Positions 26,700 to 36,204 of a DNA stretch of 64,000 nt are shown here, piece by piece (position 1 is the first letter of the stretch; every line of letters begins with the position of its first letter). The DNA is from Paenibacillus sedimenti (GTDB lineage: Bacteria > Bacillota > Bacilli > Paenibacillales > NBRC-103111): the NCBI RefSeq assembly GCF_014534655.1, contig NZ_JACVVD010000001.1, forward strand, positions 434,001 through 498,000, given 5' to 3'. The position numbers and the translations under genes were made by a program. The notes under the pieces are model-generated. The model searched no databases, was not told where the DNA came from, and worked only from the letters and a program-made list of their open reading frames with translations.

Positions 26700-27590
26700 A
26701 TGAACATCAAATCTTACTATAAGCATTACCATCTGATGCTGCTTCCCGGCATCATCCTTTTGATCGTTTTTCATATCGTGCCGATGTTCGGTATTGCCAT
26801 CGCCTTTCAAGATTTCCGGATCGGCCGAGGCATCTTAGGATCTGAATGGATCGGTCTCGAGAACTTCAAATATTTATTTGAGATTAATGATAGCGGCATT
26901 ATTTTATACAATACGGTCTTCATTTCATTATGCAAAATTATCGTACACTTGATCGTACCGCTCATTTTTGCGGTGCTGTTGAACGAAGTTCGCTTCATGA
27001 TGGTCAAACGGTGGGTGCAGACCATCGTATATCTCCCGCACTTCTTATCCTGGGTGATCCTAGCGGGAGTTATTATTGAGATGTTCTCTTTAAGAGGGAT
27101 CATCAACTATTCGCTGAAGGCCATGGGAATGGAACCGGTCATGTTTTTGACCAGCAATACCTGGTTTCCCGCCATTGTGGTCGGCACCGATATTTGGAAA
27201 GAATTCGGATTCGCCGCCATCGTCTATCTGGCCGCGCTCGCCGGCATCAATCCTTCGCTGTATGAAGCTGCGGAGATAGACGGGGCGAATAGGATCAAGC
27301 AAATTTGGTACATCACGCTGCCAAGTCTGATGACGACGACGGTGCTGCTCGCTACTCTCAGCATCGGCAACATTTTAAATGCCGGATTCGATCAAATCTT
27401 CAATCTGTACAATCCCGTTGTCTATCAATCGGGAGATATTATTGATACTTACGTGTACCGGGTCGGACTGGTTCAAGCCCAGTACGGCTTCGCAACAGCC
27501 GTCGGTTTGCTGAAATCGGTGATCGGGTTTATCCTGATCGTCCTTTCATACCGCATCGCTTACAAATTCGCTAATTACCGCATCTTCTGA
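26700..27590 (+). CDS. ABC transporter permease, LplB type
   Basis: This 296-residue permease has six hydrophobic helices, the N-terminal HYHLMLLPGIILLIVFHIVP typical of LplB-type proteins, and the EAA loop YEAAEIDGANRIKQIWYITL. ATG 26700 follows GGAGGT by 9 bases; the frame extends back to 26619 only through the hairpin. It works with the next permease and the LplA-type lipoprotein; no ATPase gene is linked. Confidence 0.92.
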   Translation: MNIKSYYKHYHLMLLPGIILLIVFHIVPMFGIAIAFQDFRIGRGILGSEWIGLENFKYLFEINDSGIILYNTVFISLCKIIVHLIVPLIFAVLLNEVRFMMVKRWVQTIVYLPHFLSWVILAGVIIEMFSLRGIINYSLKAMGMEPVMFLTSNTWFPAIVVGTDIWKEFGFAAIVYLAALAGINPSLYEAAEIDGANRIKQIWYITLPSLMTTTVLLATLSIGNILNAGFDQIFNLYNPVVYQSGDIIDTYVYRVGLVQAQYGFATAVGLLKSVIGFILIVLSYRIAYKFANYRIF

Positions 27591-27606
27591 GGAGGCAGGT
27601 TAAAAC

Positions 27607-28491
27607 ATGGTACGGAATAAAACGCTATCGGCGCGGTTAGGCGAATCCGCAGTGATCGCGCTTATGCTTGTTATCTCGCTCATCTCGCTGGCGCCGGTCG
27701 TTCATACGGTTTCCGTATCATTCAGCAATACGGCGGCAGCAGCGGGAGGTCTGGTCAAATTTTGGCCCGTGGGCTTCAATATCGAGTCTTACCGTAAAAT
27801 CATTGAAGAGCCTCACTTCATCAATTCGTTCTTCGTTTCGGTGAAGCGCGTTATCATTGGGGGAGGCGTTAACTTCCTTCTAACCGTATTAATGGCTTAC
27901 CCGCTTTCCAGAAGCAGCAAAGAATTTCCGCTACGGAACGTCTATATGTGGTTCATGCTTTTCACAATGTTGTTCAGCGGGGGCGTCATTCCTCTCTACC
28001 TGACGGTGAAGTCACTCGGTCTGTTCAACTCGATATGGGCGCTTGTTCTGCCGGGTGCTGTGCCGGTTTTCAACGTTGTGCTGCTGATGAATTTTTTCCG
28101 CAACATGCCCAAGGAATTGACCGATGCGGCTTATATAGATGGAGCGGGACCTTGGTACATGCTGCTGCAAATTTTCCTTCCGCTTTCCCTGCCGTCGCTC
28201 GCCACCGTCACACTGTTCAGTGTGGTTGGCCATTGGAATGCATTCTTTGACGGGATGATTTTCATGCGGAGCATGGAGTATTATCCGCTGCAAACTTATA
28301 TTCAGCAGCTCGTCGTACAGCTGAACATCTCGGAGATCGATTCATCCCAGCAGGAAATGCTCGCCAAAATATCGGATAAAACGCTGAACAGCGCCAAAAT
28401 CGTCGTGTCAATGGTGCCGATTCTCGTGGTATACCCTTTTCTGCAAAAATATTTTATACACGGCATCATGCTTGGGTCTGTTAAGGAGTAA
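27607..28491 (+). CDS. ABC transporter permease, LplC/YtcP type
   Basis: A 294-residue permease with six helices, the EAA-type loop DAAYIDGAGPWYMLLQIFLP and the C-terminal PFLQKYFIHGIMLGSVKE that marks the YtcP/LplC group. AGGAGG lies 10 bases before ATG 27607. It is the last clear importer gene; a short unrecognised ORF follows after two bases. Confidence 0.92.
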   Translation: MVRNKTLSARLGESAVIALMLVISLISLAPVVHTVSVSFSNTAAAAGGLVKFWPVGFNIESYRKIIEEPHFINSFFVSVKRVIIGGGVNFLLTVLMAYPLSRSSKEFPLRNVYMWFMLFTMLFSGGVIPLYLTVKSLGLFNSIWALVLPGAVPVFNVVLLMNFFRNMPKELTDAAYIDGAGPWYMLLQIFLPLSLPSLATVTLFSVVGHWNAFFDGMIFMRSMEYYPLQTYIQQLVVQLNISEIDSSQQEMLAKISDKTLNSAKIVVSMVPILVVYPFLQKYFIHGIMLGSVKE

Positions 28492-28493
28492 GG

Positions 28494-28706
28494 ATGAACA
28501 GTGGATGCAACAAAGGGAGAAAGAGTGTACAACGGTCACTCCGTGACGAACGGCGGGTAAGGGGATGGAGCGGAGGTGCGCTCGGCGGAGATGATTCGGC
28601 AGCTCTGCAAGTGAGCCTGGAAGGCGAACTTTGGACTGAATTCGAGGCTGAAACGGTCGGACGGACTTTAACAGGGCGGAAGTATGGCGCCATTTTTCCG
28701 AGGTAG
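28494..28706 (+). CDS. Short ORF of unknown function, possibly a remnant
   Basis: A 70-codon frame begins with ATG behind GGAGTAAGG and is Gly/Arg/Ser-rich at the start, then GGALGGDDSAALQVSLEGEL. I do not recognise it. The second half reads more like protein than the first, which fits decay of a longer gene with a shifted start. It sits between the permease and exonuclease/phosphatase-fold genes in the same operon, so it may be only a spacer. Confidence 0.3.
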   Translation: MNSGCNKGRKSVQRSLRDERRVRGWSGGALGGDDSAALQVSLEGELWTEFEAETVGRTLTGRKYGAIFPR

Positions 28707-28773
28707 ATCAGAATCTCTTGGCAGCCATTACGAATCCCATTTATTTCGAATAACGAACGCGAGGGGTTTCGAT

Positions 28774-29577
28774 ATGGAATTGACAGTGATGACTTTCAAT
28801 TTGCGGTACAACACACCGAACGACGGAGAGAACGCTTGGCCGCTGCGCGTACACCGCGTATCCGGCATCATTCAGGATCGCGATCCGGTCATCGTCGGCA
28901 CGCAGGAAGGGTACCGTGATATGCTGATCGAGCTTCACGGACAGCTGCCGGGTTACGAGTGGATCGGCTCGGGGCGATTCGGCGGACAGGATAACGAACA
29001 CTGCGCGATCTTTTACAAGAATGATCGGGTAGTAATCCTCGAGCACGGGCAGTTCTGGCTCTCTGAATCGCCGGAGGAAGTCGCCTCAAAGAGCTGGGAT
29101 AGCTACTTTCCGCGTATTTGCACCTGGGCTCGCTGCCGACTTATCGCTGAGAACCGGGAGTTCATGCTATATAACACTCATTTGGACCACGCCAGTCAGG
29201 AAGCGCGGGACCGGGGAATTGAAGTGATCTGGTCATATATCATTACCCACCGTTCTCTTTATGGGCTGCCTGCCGTCCTGATGGGAGACATGAACAGCTT
29301 TCCTGAGCATCAGCCGATCCGGTTTCTAGAGGAGGAAGCTAAGATTGAAGGTGGTATTGACGGCATGCCATGGCTGACTAACGCCTATACAGTGCTTCCT
29401 GCATCGGCTGGCCTGACGGCTCACAACTTTCATGGAGGAGACGAAGGCAAGCCGATCGATTACATTTTCGTCTCGCCGGAAATTTCGGTCATGGAATGCT
29501 TAGTCGACCGGCGACAGATCGACGGCGGTTACCCGTCCGATCATTATCCGATTGTTGCCAGATTGAAACTCGCTTAA
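28774..29577 (+). CDS. Endonuclease/exonuclease/phosphatase-fold protein
   Basis: The 267-residue protein carries every landmark of the EEP (PF03372) fold: TFNLRYNTPND at the N-terminus, the metal-binding GTQEG, NTHLDH, GDMNS and the terminal SDHYPI. Family members cleave phosphodiesters in nucleic acids, sphingomyelin or sugar phosphates. There is no signal peptide, so it is cytosolic. ATG 28774 follows GAGGGG. Being at the end of an oligosaccharide importer operon suggests a phosphorylated sugar or polymer substrate, but this is inference. Confidence 0.85.
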   Translation: MELTVMTFNLRYNTPNDGENAWPLRVHRVSGIIQDRDPVIVGTQEGYRDMLIELHGQLPGYEWIGSGRFGGQDNEHCAIFYKNDRVVILEHGQFWLSESPEEVASKSWDSYFPRICTWARCRLIAENREFMLYNTHLDHASQEARDRGIEVIWSYIITHRSLYGLPAVLMGDMNSFPEHQPIRFLEEEAKIEGGIDGMPWLTNAYTVLPASAGLTAHNFHGGDEGKPIDYIFVSPEISVMECLVDRRQIDGGYPSDHYPIVARLKLA

Positions 29578-29635
29578 GGCTGTAACCCTCTTCAACCCTC
29601 TCCTTCCGAAAGACGCGGCACATACCCGCCGAACT

Positions 29636-29700
29636 CGGCGATCGATACTTTGTATTCAACAGGGAGCGATCGCCGATTTTTTTTGTTGACATGACTAAAG
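29636..29700 (+). repeat. Hairpin repeat, copy C (before the decayed cassette)
   Basis: CGGCGATC/GATCGCCG (29636-29675) followed by ATTTTTTTT and then CATGACTAAAG, as in copies A and B. The shared flank stops at TAAAG, where the sequence jumps into the ATP-grasp coding region, so the promoter and start codon of the cassette are missing. It may still terminate transcription from the gene upstream. Confidence 0.78.
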
Positions 29701-29701
29701 T

Positions 29702-30952
29702 GGTTCAAAAGCGCTGCAACTCGCGAAATTGACAGATCAAAATGTCAGCATACCGGGCGGGTTTGTCGTTACATCCAATGCGCTACATCGTTTCATGTCA
29801 GCAAACGGGCTGAGCCATGAGCAGGATTGGTCCGGCATGGATGAACGGCTCGCCGATGAGGAATTGCCGGATGAAGTATTTCGAGAGGTTGCAGCTGCTT
29901 TCGAATCGCTTCAGGATGGGCCTAAACTTGGAGGCGGGGTGGCGGTGCGCTCTTCCTCGTGTGCAGAGGATCTGGAAGAAGCTTCATTCGCCGGACAGTA
30001 TGAAACGATCCTGAATGTGACTGACTTACCGCATCTGCTGGAAAGCCTGAAACGATGCTGGTCATCTCTCTTCTCAGCGCGGGACAGCTGGGGATTGGAT
30101 GAAGACCATCATTTCTACATCGACGCCATGCTGCCTGCCAAGTCTAGATTGTTCCTGCTGAATCTCGGCGATTTGCTTGCCCGGCAAGGCGTTATCGCCA
30201 ACAGGAATATTCCAGGTTCTTTGTATTTGACCGCCGGACTGACTTTGTTTACACTGGCCGTCACCCACCCGAAAATGTTGAGTATGTGGACGATAGCCAT
30301 TTTGGCGCTCACCGTCTTCTTGTTTATTTGGCAGGAGAGACGATGCAAAGAGCCGCTTATCCAGTTTGCACTGTTCAAGATCCGTATGTTCATAAGCGCC
30401 AATGTCGCCATTTTGCTTAGCAACGCGATCATGTACAGCACGATTCTGGTGATGCCCGTTCTGCTGCAGAAAGAATACGACTACTCGGTGCAAAGCGTCG
30501 GTATCTTACTGTTCATATTCTCGTTTGCGATGTCCGCATGCTCATGGTTTGGTGGGGCGCTTTCCGAGCGTCTGGGCAAGAAGCGGCTCGTGCTATTGTC
30601 TTTTGCCGTATCCTGCGCAGCATTACTGGGATTTCTCGGTATTTATTGGTACCCGACCTTCCCGTACATCGCGCTTGTCTTGCTGATCGGCGGAATCGGT
30701 TCGGGTATGGGGACGCCTTCCATGCAGACCGCTTCGCTGCAAGCTGTCCCTAAAGACGTATCCGGCGTTGCTTCCGGTATCTTCTCTACGTTCCGGTATA
30801 TCGGCGGCATAGCCGCATCCGTCATGGTTAGCCTTTTTATAGACTACCATGAATTGTTCTACAGCTTGCTGGCTGTAGCTTTGGCAGGACTGCTCGTTTC
30901 CGGCGGACTGTCGGAAGGGAGAGCCGCTTCGGATAGAGCGGGTGTAGCATAG
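29702..30952 (+). pseudogene. Decayed second copy of the RPH-like/MFS cassette, fused by internal deletions
   Basis: Three blocks, each close in sequence to the intact cassette, are joined in one frame. Block 29702-30078 matches the ATP-grasp gene from about 15136 to 15513; 30079-30204 matches the phosphohistidine subunit (about 17019-17144, SWGLDEDHHFYIDAMLPAKS); 30205-30952 matches the MFS gene from about 18248 to its stop. The promoter and start are also lost. The 407-residue open frame starting at TTG 29729 has no ribosome site, lacks the catalytic His domain and keeps only the distal half of the exporter, so function is very unlikely. Both internal junctions sit at short shared sequences. 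Confidence 0.85.
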
Positions 30953-31039
30953 AGGCACCCGTATTATTGAAAAAAAAAGAGGGTTGTCGCCAGAAGTCGA
31001 TAAACATGACTTGCTGCTGCAGCCCTTTTGTTTTCATGC

Positions 31040-32800
31040 TCATATAGGAATAGTTAAGTAGACCGCCGTTCCTCGGCCGTATTTACTACGGATGCTAATG
31101 CCGAACGATTCGCCATAGAGCAGCTTCAGTCTTTTGTGCGTGTTATAGAGGCCGATATGATCCGTTTCTCCAATATCCCGCTTCAGATCATCCTTGATCT
31201 GTGCCAACCTTTCTTTGTCGATGCCGAGCCCATTATCGATAACCGCCACATGAAGCAGCTCGCCGGTTTTCCATATTTTGATTTTGATCCGGCATCTGCC
31301 TTCCTTCACCTTAATGCCGTGGTAAATACTATTTTCAATTAGCGGTTGCAGGATAAGCTTCGGAACATTGTATTTTTTTACAGACTCCTCATACTCCCAG
31401 ATGACGTCGAATTTGTCCTGGTATCTGACCTTTTGGATATCGATATAGCTTAACGTATATGCGATTTCTTTTTGCAGGATGACCGGCTTGTTGTGTCCTT
31501 CCAGGGCATAGCGCAAAATATCGGCCAGATTTTCGACCATTTTATTCAAATTCCCCGGCTTGCCGGTAAGGCTTGCGATTTTCCAATTGATCGTCTCAAG
31601 CGTATTGTACAGAAAATGAGGGTTCAGCTGCGACTGCAGTGCGATCAGTTCCATGGCCTGCGCTTTGTACTTGCGTTCGGAAAGTTGGATGGTTAAATAG
31701 TTTTGCTCGATAAAATTTTTCAGGATACGGTGAATGATGAAGCTGTATACGTCTTTGATGCGTGAAGGCAGGGCGGGCAATGGCTTGTTGTTTTCGGCCG
31801 ATTCCAGAATCGTGACGATCGATTTCACATCGCGGTAATTTTTTCTGGTCAAATAATACGTCAACCCGCCGCCGAATAAAAAGGAAACCAACAGGAGCAG
31901 TTGGCTCGTCAAGTTTAAATCATTGGGAACCTTATACAACGAGGCTTTGGGGGCGATCGATAAAAACGTCCAGCCTTATTTATCCGAATTCAACTTGGAT
32001 ACGATAAACGTCTGGCCGTTCAGGTCCGTCTCATAGAATGAAAGCTTCTCTGAAATGAGTTGATTCGTATTCAACTGATTAAAATAGGGAAGTTTTTTGT
32101 TTTTAAACATCACTTCACCGTTTGCGCCAAGAATCAGCAGGGTTTGATCCGGCAACGTGGACAAGTTGGACAAGTGGTTTTCGATATATTTGGCGTCAAT
32201 GTTCAATACGAGGAGCCCGTCTCCTTGATCGCGGGACAATTTGCGGTAAAGCGTGATCAGCTCCACGGCCGAATTCTCAAAGTTATATTTCTTAACGGTG
32301 CGGTTTTCCGTCCATACCAACTCATCGCCATGCTGATGCTTTTTGTAGCTGTCGAACCATGCCTTATCATAAAATTCATGTAATTCGATCAGCCCGCCGG
32401 AGGTCGTGGATAGCAAACGATTCTTGTCATTATTTAAATAGACATAGACGGAATCGATATAAGGCATGGCCATGGCGGGCGCATCGATCAGATTTTTGAT
32501 GGTTGCGAGTATTTTATAGTCATCGAGTTCGAGCGACGGTTTGAGCATAAGGCTTTTTAAATTCGCAAATTCGATGGCGTTGGCCATAAAATGGATATTC
32601 AGCGAGTCAAGCTCGTTAAAGATCAGCTCGACATTTTCCTTGGTTTGTTTCAGCATATTGGTCGTATTATGGTTAATTTCTTCCGTTACATATCTTTTTA
32701 TAATGACCGTGGACATCGTTCCCAGGATCAGAATGGGCACAAGCATCGGGATCAAGAAGGTGAATAAATTTTTCAGGAAGAACGCATGGTAGGTTTTCAT
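31040..32800 (-). pseudogene. YesM-type sensor histidine kinase interrupted by one in-frame stop
   Basis: The minus strand encodes a complete YesM layout of about 586 codons: helix 1, extracellular sensor, helix 2 (SQLLLLVSFLFGGGLTYYL), HAMP-like linker, phosphoacceptor motif LNPHFLYNTLETINW, and ATP site IENSIYHG/DNGLGID. A TAA at 31976-31978 (codon 275) interrupts it between KLNSDK and GWTFLSIAPKASLY. The frame is the same on both sides and nothing appears to be missing, so a single change (such as TTA to TAA) explains it. The start is taken as ATG 32800, directly after the regulator stop; GTG 32824 and ATG 32812 are alternatives. The kinase may be dead, or read through at low level. Confidence 0.85.
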
Positions 32801-32801
32801 T

Positions 32802-33527
32802 TTATTCCGCATTTCTGAATTCACGCGGGCTTTTGCCGAAATATTTTTTAAAGGTGCGGGTAAAGTTTTTAGGGTTGCTATAGCCGATCATCTCGCTGAT
32901 TTCATACGTTTTAAAATCGATTTCCTTTAAAAATTGGGCGGCTTTCTCCATCTTGACGGAAATGACATAATCCGAAAAATTTTCACCCGTCTTCTGCTTA
33001 AAATATTTGCTGATATAGTAAGGGCTCATGTGAACTAACTCCGCAGCGTCTTCCAGAGCAGCGTCACGGTAGCGCTCTTTTACGTAGTTTTTGATAACCG
33101 CAATCACTTTATCGGAAATGCCGCCTTCGGGCTCCGCATCTTTTTTCCTCTCCTGGCTTAATTCCTCTTTGATGCTCATGAAAATGTTCATTAGCTCATC
33201 GTATTTCGTGGGCTTGACGATATAATTTTTTACCCCGTAGATCAGCGCCTGCTGGGCAAACTCAAAATCTTTGTAACCGCTTAAAAAAATAACTTTAATG
33301 GGTGATTTTTTATGGTAAAGCTCTTTGGCCACATCAATACCGGTCATAATCGGCATCCGGATATCGCAAAGAAGGACGTCCACTTCGTGCCTAGCGGTGT
33401 AATCCATAACCTGCACGCCATTATCAGCCTGACTCACGACTTCGAAGCCAATGTCACCCCAGGGAAAGTAGTTGCTTAAGCCATTTCTGATTTCAAATTC
33501 ATCATCAGCAATAAGGAGCTTATACAC
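32802..33527 (-). CDS. YesN-type response regulator with AraC helix-turn-helix domain
   Basis: The 241-residue protein has a receiver domain (ADDEFEIRNG near the start, phosphoacceptor D55 in LLCDIRMP, Lys in YIVKPTKYDE) and an AraC domain (about 140-241, HMSPYYISKYFKQKTGENFSDY, SNPKNFTRTFKKYFGKSPREF). GTG 33527 is chosen because the family starts at YKLLIADDE and GAGAGG lies upstream; ATG 33569 would add unrelated residues. It is divergent from the sugar-acid operon at 33.8 kb, its likely target. The receiver looks intact although its cognate kinase gene carries a stop. Confidence 0.9.
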   Translation of the reverse strand: MYKLLIADDEFEIRNGLSNYFPWGDIGFEVVSQADNGVQVMDYTARHEVDVLLCDIRMPIMTGIDVAKELYHKKSPIKVIFLSGYKDFEFAQQALIYGVKNYIVKPTKYDELMNIFMSIKEELSQERKKDAEPEGGISDKVIAVIKNYVKERYRDAALEDAAELVHMSPYYISKYFKQKTGENFSDYVISVKMEKAAQFLKEIDFKTYEISEMIGYSNPKNFTRTFKKYFGKSPREFRNAE

Positions 33528-33741
33528 GGCGGCCCGCCTCTCTGTTCGGAAAAGTGTAAACAACCTCATATAGGCACATTATAGCATTGATTGCAGGCTA
33601 TCGTACCTCCATTTGTTCAATTGAACATCAAATGATTCCCTTTTGTTAAAAGATGATACTTTTTAGCCGGCGTGTCCTTATGAAGCCAATAGATGATACC
33701 AAAAGAGGAATGAACCGCCTTTTTATTCTTTTTGCAGTCTT

Positions 33742-33771
33742 TATAATCAAAGGTAGATGAAAGCGTTTCCC
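33742..33771 (+). promoter_or_regulatory. Promoter -10 and cre-like site before the sugar-acid operon
   Basis: TATAAT at 33742-33747 is followed by TGAAAGCGTTTCCC (33758-33771), matching 12 of 14 cre consensus positions, just before the first operon gene. No good -35 is visible, consistent with dependence on the divergent YesN regulator. The rest of the 33528-33741 gap holds nothing else recognised. Confidence 0.55.
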
Positions 33772-33805
33772 AATTGCCCTAAGCGACAGTGAAAGGATGA
33801 GGACA

Positions 33806-34798
33806 TTGATCAGAATTTCCGTAACAACCGCAAGAACGGATCACCCCGACAGCTATTTGAAGCAGCTTGTTCAGCTGGGGGCCGATTGCCTCGATTTCGG
33901 GAACGGCTCCAGCTTCGCAGGAGTGAAGGAGCAGGGGTATCCGGATTTGGATGAACTGCTGAAACTAAGACGCAGGCTTCGATCCTTTGGGCTCGATATG
34001 AACCGGGTGACGCTGCCCAACATGTCGGAAAGGTTCATGCGCAATCTTCCCGGCTCCGAAAATGAACTGGACAATACTGTTAACGCCATGAAGGTATTCG
34101 GCGAAGCGGGTGTTCCCATCGTCAGGCAGCGGTTTGCCGGAGATACGTTCGATCACTTGATGACCAAGTATGATGCGGTGCTGCGAGGAGGCTATATCTC
34201 CCGGGGGGAAAGCCTAGGTCTTACCAAGCAACCGCAACAGACGCCGACATATGAAGAACTGCAATCTTGGTGGGAGCGTTTCCTGACCGTCTATAGTCAA
34301 CTGGTTCCGATAGCTGAAGACTACAAGGTGAAGCTGTCGATGCACCCCTCGGATACGCCCAACGCGGATACACCTTTCGGCGGCCTGGGATATCATCGCA
34401 TTACGGATGCTTTTCCCAGTAAGCAAGTGGGCTACATCTATTGCATAGGCACTCGGGCCGAAGCGGGCGGATCGTCGCTCGTGCTGGACGAAATTAACCA
34501 TTATGGCCGACAAGGGCGCATTCATCTGATCCACATGAGAAATGTGCGTGGCAGCCTGCCGACCTCGGGCGGGTTTGAAGAGACGCTGTTAGACGACGGG
34601 GATTTGAATATGTTCAAGATATTAATGGAATTGAGGAAGGTAGGCTATGACGGATGCATCAATCCGGATCATATTCCCGTTCTTGAAGGGGACGATCCGG
34701 TTCGTCACAGTGGCGACCATCGCAGCGCCTGCGGCATCGGTCTGGCCTATTCCATCGGATATCTCAGAGCGCTGCTCTGCGCCATGTACGCGATATAA
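33806..34798 (+). CDS. Mannonate dehydratase (UxuA)-like TIM-barrel enzyme, paralog 1
   Basis: The 330-residue protein shows the metal-site pattern of UxuA: a His in MHPSDTPN, a Cys in YCIGTRAE, a His in HMRNVRGSLP and an Asp in NPDHIPV, the expected Mn ligands of mannonate dehydratases. UxuA converts D-mannonate to 2-keto-3-deoxygluconate. The family resemblance is clear, though a related sugar acid is possible. TTG 33806 is preferred because it aligns with the start of paralog 2 and has AAAGG at a workable distance; ATG 33797 abuts that site. First gene of a seven-gene operon, with a close paralog at 37963. Confidence 0.8.
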   Translation: MIRISVTTARTDHPDSYLKQLVQLGADCLDFGNGSSFAGVKEQGYPDLDELLKLRRRLRSFGLDMNRVTLPNMSERFMRNLPGSENELDNTVNAMKVFGEAGVPIVRQRFAGDTFDHLMTKYDAVLRGGYISRGESLGLTKQPQQTPTYEELQSWWERFLTVYSQLVPIAEDYKVKLSMHPSDTPNADTPFGGLGYHRITDAFPSKQVGYIYCIGTRAEAGGSSLVLDEINHYGRQGRIHLIHMRNVRGSLPTSGGFEETLLDDGDLNMFKILMELRKVGYDGCINPDHIPVLEGDDPVRHSGDHRSACGIGLAYSIGYLRALLCAMYAI

Positions 34799-34824
34799 TC
34801 AAAATCCAATGACGGGGTGAGACA

Positions 34825-36165
34825 ATGAATTGGCATAGATGGAGTTCTGTTTTAGCGGTTACAGTTTTGTTCGGATCCATTGCTGCGGGCTGCTCGACAG
34901 GAAATAAAGCTGCAACTTCTACACCGGTCGGCAACGAGAGTTCACCGGCTGCTGTATCTAACGGAGCCAAAGAGAAATTCGTTTTTTGGGATAAAGGGGA
35001 ATACACGCAGGCCTATAACAACCTGATGAAGGAACGCGTAGAGGCATTCGGAAAGGCGAACAATATTGAAACGGAATACGTGGTCGTATCCCAGAACGAC
35101 TTGAAAACGAAGCTGCTTGCTGCGATTGAAGCCAAAAACCCGCCTGATCTGATTGTGGCGAATGACCCTGTGGCGAAGCAGTTTGTCGCTTCCGACCAAC
35201 TGGTGGACACTTCGGACATTATTACGAAAATTAATTTTACGGAGGGCGCCAAAAAGTTTTCCGTCGTGCAAGATAAATATTTCATGGTTCCTCAGTCTTT
35301 CCAAATGGGCGGAGCCTACCTGCGTAAAGATTTATGGGAAAAGCATAATTTACCTATCCCGAAAACATGGCAGGAGCTTTACGAGCAAGCCAAAATCGTC
35401 AATGATCCGAAAAACGGCATTTATGCCGTAGGCCTTCCGCTCGGACAGTCCGGGGGTGGCGACGCCGAGAGCTTTGTCCGTGATGTGATTCTTGCTTATG
35501 GCGGAGCCGTTGTCGATAAGGATAACAATATCGTGGTCAATTCGAAAGAGACGCTTGAAGCCTTCACGTTTCTCGCTCAATTTTGGAAAGAAGGCTTAAC
35601 GCCGCCGTCTTCCGTGACTTGGGACGATAACGGCAATAACAACGCTTATCTCGCAGGCACGGTCGGCTTCATCATCAACAGCGGAAGCGTATACGATCAG
35701 GCCAAGAAGGATAAGCCGGAGCTGGAAAAAAATACGCTTCTGATTCCGAAGCTCGCCGGCCCTAAGGGCGATTTTATACTGGGAGGCGGCAACGTATTCG
35801 CCATATTCAAGAACGCCAAGGGCACGAAGTGGGCCAAAAAATTCGTAACTGAATTTTTTGACAAAGATTTCTACAATAAATTCGTGGAAGTGATGGGCGG
35901 GAAATTCCAGCCTGTGCTCAAAGGCTCGGAAGAGATGCCATTCTGGAAGGATCCGAACAATAAAGCCGCCGGTTGGATGAAAATGGTCGACAGCGTCGTC
36001 GGTTCGAGCAATTATCCGGGTCCGGAGGACGATCTCGGGTCGAAGGCCAAATCGATGCAGCTTACGACGAGAGCGGTGCAAAGAATTGTAGTCGAGAAGA
36101 TGGATCCCCAGAAATCTCTCAATCAGCTTGAACAAGAACTAAAACAGCTTTACGGCAAGAAGTAA
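34825..36165 (+). CDS. Sugar ABC transporter solute-binding lipoprotein (family 1)
   Basis: The 446-residue protein has a signal peptide with lipobox IAAGC (about residue 23), then a family-1 binding fold (KFVFWDKGEYTQAYNNLMKE; PQSFQMGGAYLRKDLWEKHN). It follows paralog 1 by 26 bases and has GGGGTGAG before the ATG. In this operon it probably binds a uronate- or aldonate-containing sugar. C-terminal residues LNQLEQELKQLYGKK form a short amphipathic helix common in this family. Confidence 0.92.
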   Translation: MNWHRWSSVLAVTVLFGSIAAGCSTGNKAATSTPVGNESSPAAVSNGAKEKFVFWDKGEYTQAYNNLMKERVEAFGKANNIETEYVVVSQNDLKTKLLAAIEAKNPPDLIVANDPVAKQFVASDQLVDTSDIITKINFTEGAKKFSVVQDKYFMVPQSFQMGGAYLRKDLWEKHNLPIPKTWQELYEQAKIVNDPKNGIYAVGLPLGQSGGGDAESFVRDVILAYGGAVVDKDNNIVVNSKETLEAFTFLAQFWKEGLTPPSSVTWDDNGNNNAYLAGTVGFIINSGSVYDQAKKDKPELEKNTLLIPKLAGPKGDFILGGGNVFAIFKNAKGTKWAKKFVTEFFDKDFYNKFVEVMGGKFQPVLKGSEEMPFWKDPNNKAAGWMKMVDSVVGSSNYPGPEDDLGSKAKSMQLTTRAVQRIVVEKMDPQKSLNQLEQELKQLYGKK

Positions 36166-36204
36166 CGGGCTCAAAGTATACGCAATAAGGCGGTGATCCC
36201 TGAC

